A stretch of 8,232 nt of DNA. Origin: an uncultured bacterium. GTDB lineage: Bacteria > Patescibacteriota > Patescibacteriia > 2-12-FULL-60-25. The position numbers and the translations under genes were made by a program. Below are positions 7,534-8,232 of the stretch, piece by piece (positions within the stretch are counted from its first letter, which is position 1; each line of letters opens with the position of its first letter). A model generated the notes under the pieces. That model was given only the letters and a program-made list of their open reading frames with translations. It ran no database searches and was not told the DNA's origin. The DNA lies in the NCBI GenBank assembly GCA_937968025.1, contig CALBSL010000218.1:1-8232 (forward strand), in the 5' to 3' direction.

Positions 7534-7561
7534 CGAAATGCGGCAGAAAAAGGCGAATCAA

Positions 7562-7948
7562 TCAAGTGCGGCTGTGACGATCAAGGGATGAGGCGAGATA
7601 TTCGATCCCACCAAACACCAAGAAGGTGAGGAGCGCCGTCCACCAAACGAACACATCTTGCGAGGCAAGAATGAGAAATGCACACGCAGCAAGAGCGAGC
7701 AGCAAGGCCTGCCGAAACGCAATCCGTGCTTCGCGAAGAATCACTGAACGACGCAAGACCAGCACGCGATACGCCATACTTCCCGTGGCAAACACCCCCA
7801 CAAGACCAAGACCAAACGTCAGAAAAAAGGCGACGAGCCCGGCGAGACCGGCCTCATCAGGATTCATCCGCCACACGACCAACACCCAGGCGAGCCACGC
7901 AAACGCCGTAGCTCCCCCCATCGCAAGAAAATACCCTCGAAACGTCAT
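7562..7948 (-). CDS. Small four-helix membrane protein of unknown function
   Basis: I do not recognise a named family. The 128-residue product is predicted to span the membrane four times: about residues 8-26, 34-54 (ending before the polar YRVLVLRRS segment), 81-97 and 101-119. A basic cytoplasmic-looking loop (about 60-80, RRSVILREARIAFRQ) lies between helices 2 and 3, and a polar tail DRHSRT ends it. The motif RxAFRQALLLAL, then SQDVFVWWTALL, resembles small uncharacterised membrane proteins I recall from Patescibacteria genomes; this is memory, not a search. It sits between the DUF721 gene and mreB on the same strand, 19 and 42 bases from its neighbours, so a role tied to the envelope is possible but unproven. 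An extended -10 box lies just before its ATG. It ends in TGA. Confidence 0.85.
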   Translation of the reverse strand: MTFRGYFLAMGGATAFAWLAWVLVVWRMNPDEAGLAGLVAFFLTFGLGLVGVFATGSMAYRVLVLRRSVILREARIAFRQALLLALAACAFLILASQDVFVWWTALLTFLVFGGIEYLASSLDRHSRT

Positions 7949-7954
7949 GCGAGG

Positions 7955-7963
7955 AGTATACCA
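7955..7963 (-). promoter_or_regulatory. Extended -10 element positioned for leaderless start
   Basis: In the 19-base gap after the DUF721 gene the minus strand reads TGGTATACT, an extended -10 (TGn plus TATACT, 5 of 6 to consensus). It ends 6 bases before the ATG of the 4-TM gene, so a transcript beginning 6-7 bases downstream would start on or right beside the A of that ATG. The -35 region at 17 bases (TCGTCT) is poor, which extended -10 promoters tolerate. The sequence between box and ATG (CCTCGC) has no Shine-Dalgarno character. Confidence 0.45.
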
Positions 7964-7967
7964 GCAT

Positions 7968-8232
7968 TCACGCCTTCAGACGAACACGAACCACCCGCAC
8001 CATTTTCTCATGCAGCTCGTGATTGATGGCGTTCTGGAGCTGCATGGCCTGCAGCTGGAGGGCTTGTGCCGCCGATCCATTCGCTGCCTCGAGCACCAGC
8101 TCCCCCTTTGTAAACGATGCTACACGGATATAACTCGCCCGAGCATCAGGCCAGAGCCGTTCCAACATTTTTCCCGCTAAATCAACGACTCGTGCCACGC
8201 GCATTTGTTCGCGAATACCGGCTCGATCCACT
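7968..8232 (-). CDS. DUF721/DciA-like protein, 5' end probably outside window
   Basis: The visible 87-88 residues have the DUF721 (DciA-like) pattern: a helical N-terminal part with GIREQMRVARVVDLAGKMLE, a central beta segment (YIRVASFTKGELVLEAANGS), then a long helix AAQALQLQAMQLQNAINHEL and a last strand VRVVRVRLKA. DciA proteins bind DNA and help load the replicative helicase DnaB in bacteria lacking DnaC/DnaI-type loaders; whether the short versions do this is not established from sequence. The frame stays open to the window edge. A GTG at 8231-8229 could be a start, but the conserved region begins almost at once, so I think some N-terminal residues lie beyond the edge. It ends in TGA, 19 bases before the 4-TM gene. 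Confidence 0.75.
   Translation of the reverse strand, partial: VDRAGIREQMRVARVVDLAGKMLERLWPDARASYIRVASFTKGELVLEAANGSAAQALQLQAMQLQNAINHELHEKMVRVVRVRLKA

Noticed and set aside
7556..7561. TTGATT as the -35 partner of the mreB -10-like box
   Set aside because: The spacing is 22 bases, too long for a sigma-70-type promoter.
7626..8180. Plus-strand open frame of 184 codons
   Set aside because: It is antisense across two separate minus-strand genes and their gap, with an Arg/Thr/Pro-rich translation; a shadow frame.
8229..8231. GTG as the true start of the DUF721 gene
   Set aside because: The conserved helix begins within a few residues of it and the frame remains open to the edge, so the real start is more likely outside; not excluded.
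1..8232. Mobile elements, tRNAs, CRISPR, toxin-antitoxin or phage genes
   Set aside because: Reading both strands, nearly all sequence is accounted for by conserved genes, and no repeat arrays, terminal inverted repeats or cloverleaf-like segments were seen.

Overview
The window is a tightly packed stretch of bacterial chromosome in which every recognisable gene lies on the minus strand, so it reads from right to left. It carries housekeeping genes of three kinds. These are the DciA-like (DUF721) protein and a small membrane protein at the right edge, then the rod-shape and cell-wall elongation block mreB-mreC-mreD-mrdA (PBP2), then the transcription/translation block greA-lysS-serS. serS runs off the left edge and the DUF721 gene runs off the right edge. 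I found no RNA genes, mobile elements, CRISPR arrays or foreign-looking islands, and no gene-free stretch longer than about 110 bases.

Organism: base composition is slightly above half G+C by eye. TGA ends mreD, the 4-TM gene and the DUF721 gene, so the genetic code is standard (not the UGA-Gly code of Gracilibacteria/Absconditabacteria). The short DUF721 protein next to a 4-TM orphan, the lineage-flavoured LysRS and SerRS active-site variants and the very compact spacing fit a Patescibacteria/CPR genome, possibly near Uhrbacteria or relatives. This placement is inference from remembered family patterns, not from a search. A rod-shaped cell with peptidoglycan is implied by the intact MreB/MreC/PBP2 set.

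Layout: DUF721 gene (7968-8232, partial), 19-base gap with an extended -10 element, 4-TM protein (7562-7948), 42-base gap with a -10-like element, mreB (6467-7519), mreC (3-base gap), mreD (2-base gap), mrdA (ATGA overlap with mreD). Then comes the only real intergenic space (3114-3219), which holds a good sigma-70-type promoter for greA, followed by lysS (11-base gap) and serS (5-base gap). MreB filaments, MreC, MreD and PBP2 form the elongasome core. RodA, the usual glycosyltransferase partner, is not in the window. GreA rescues backtracked RNA polymerase, and LysS and SerS charge tRNAs.

No exotic system is visible. The points most worth following are the absence of Shine-Dalgarno motifs before all eight visible starts combined with -10-like boxes placed for leaderless transcription at two genes, an Asp-to-Asn change in the MreB phosphate-2 loop, and a one-residue insertion plus metal-ligand change in the LysRS active site.
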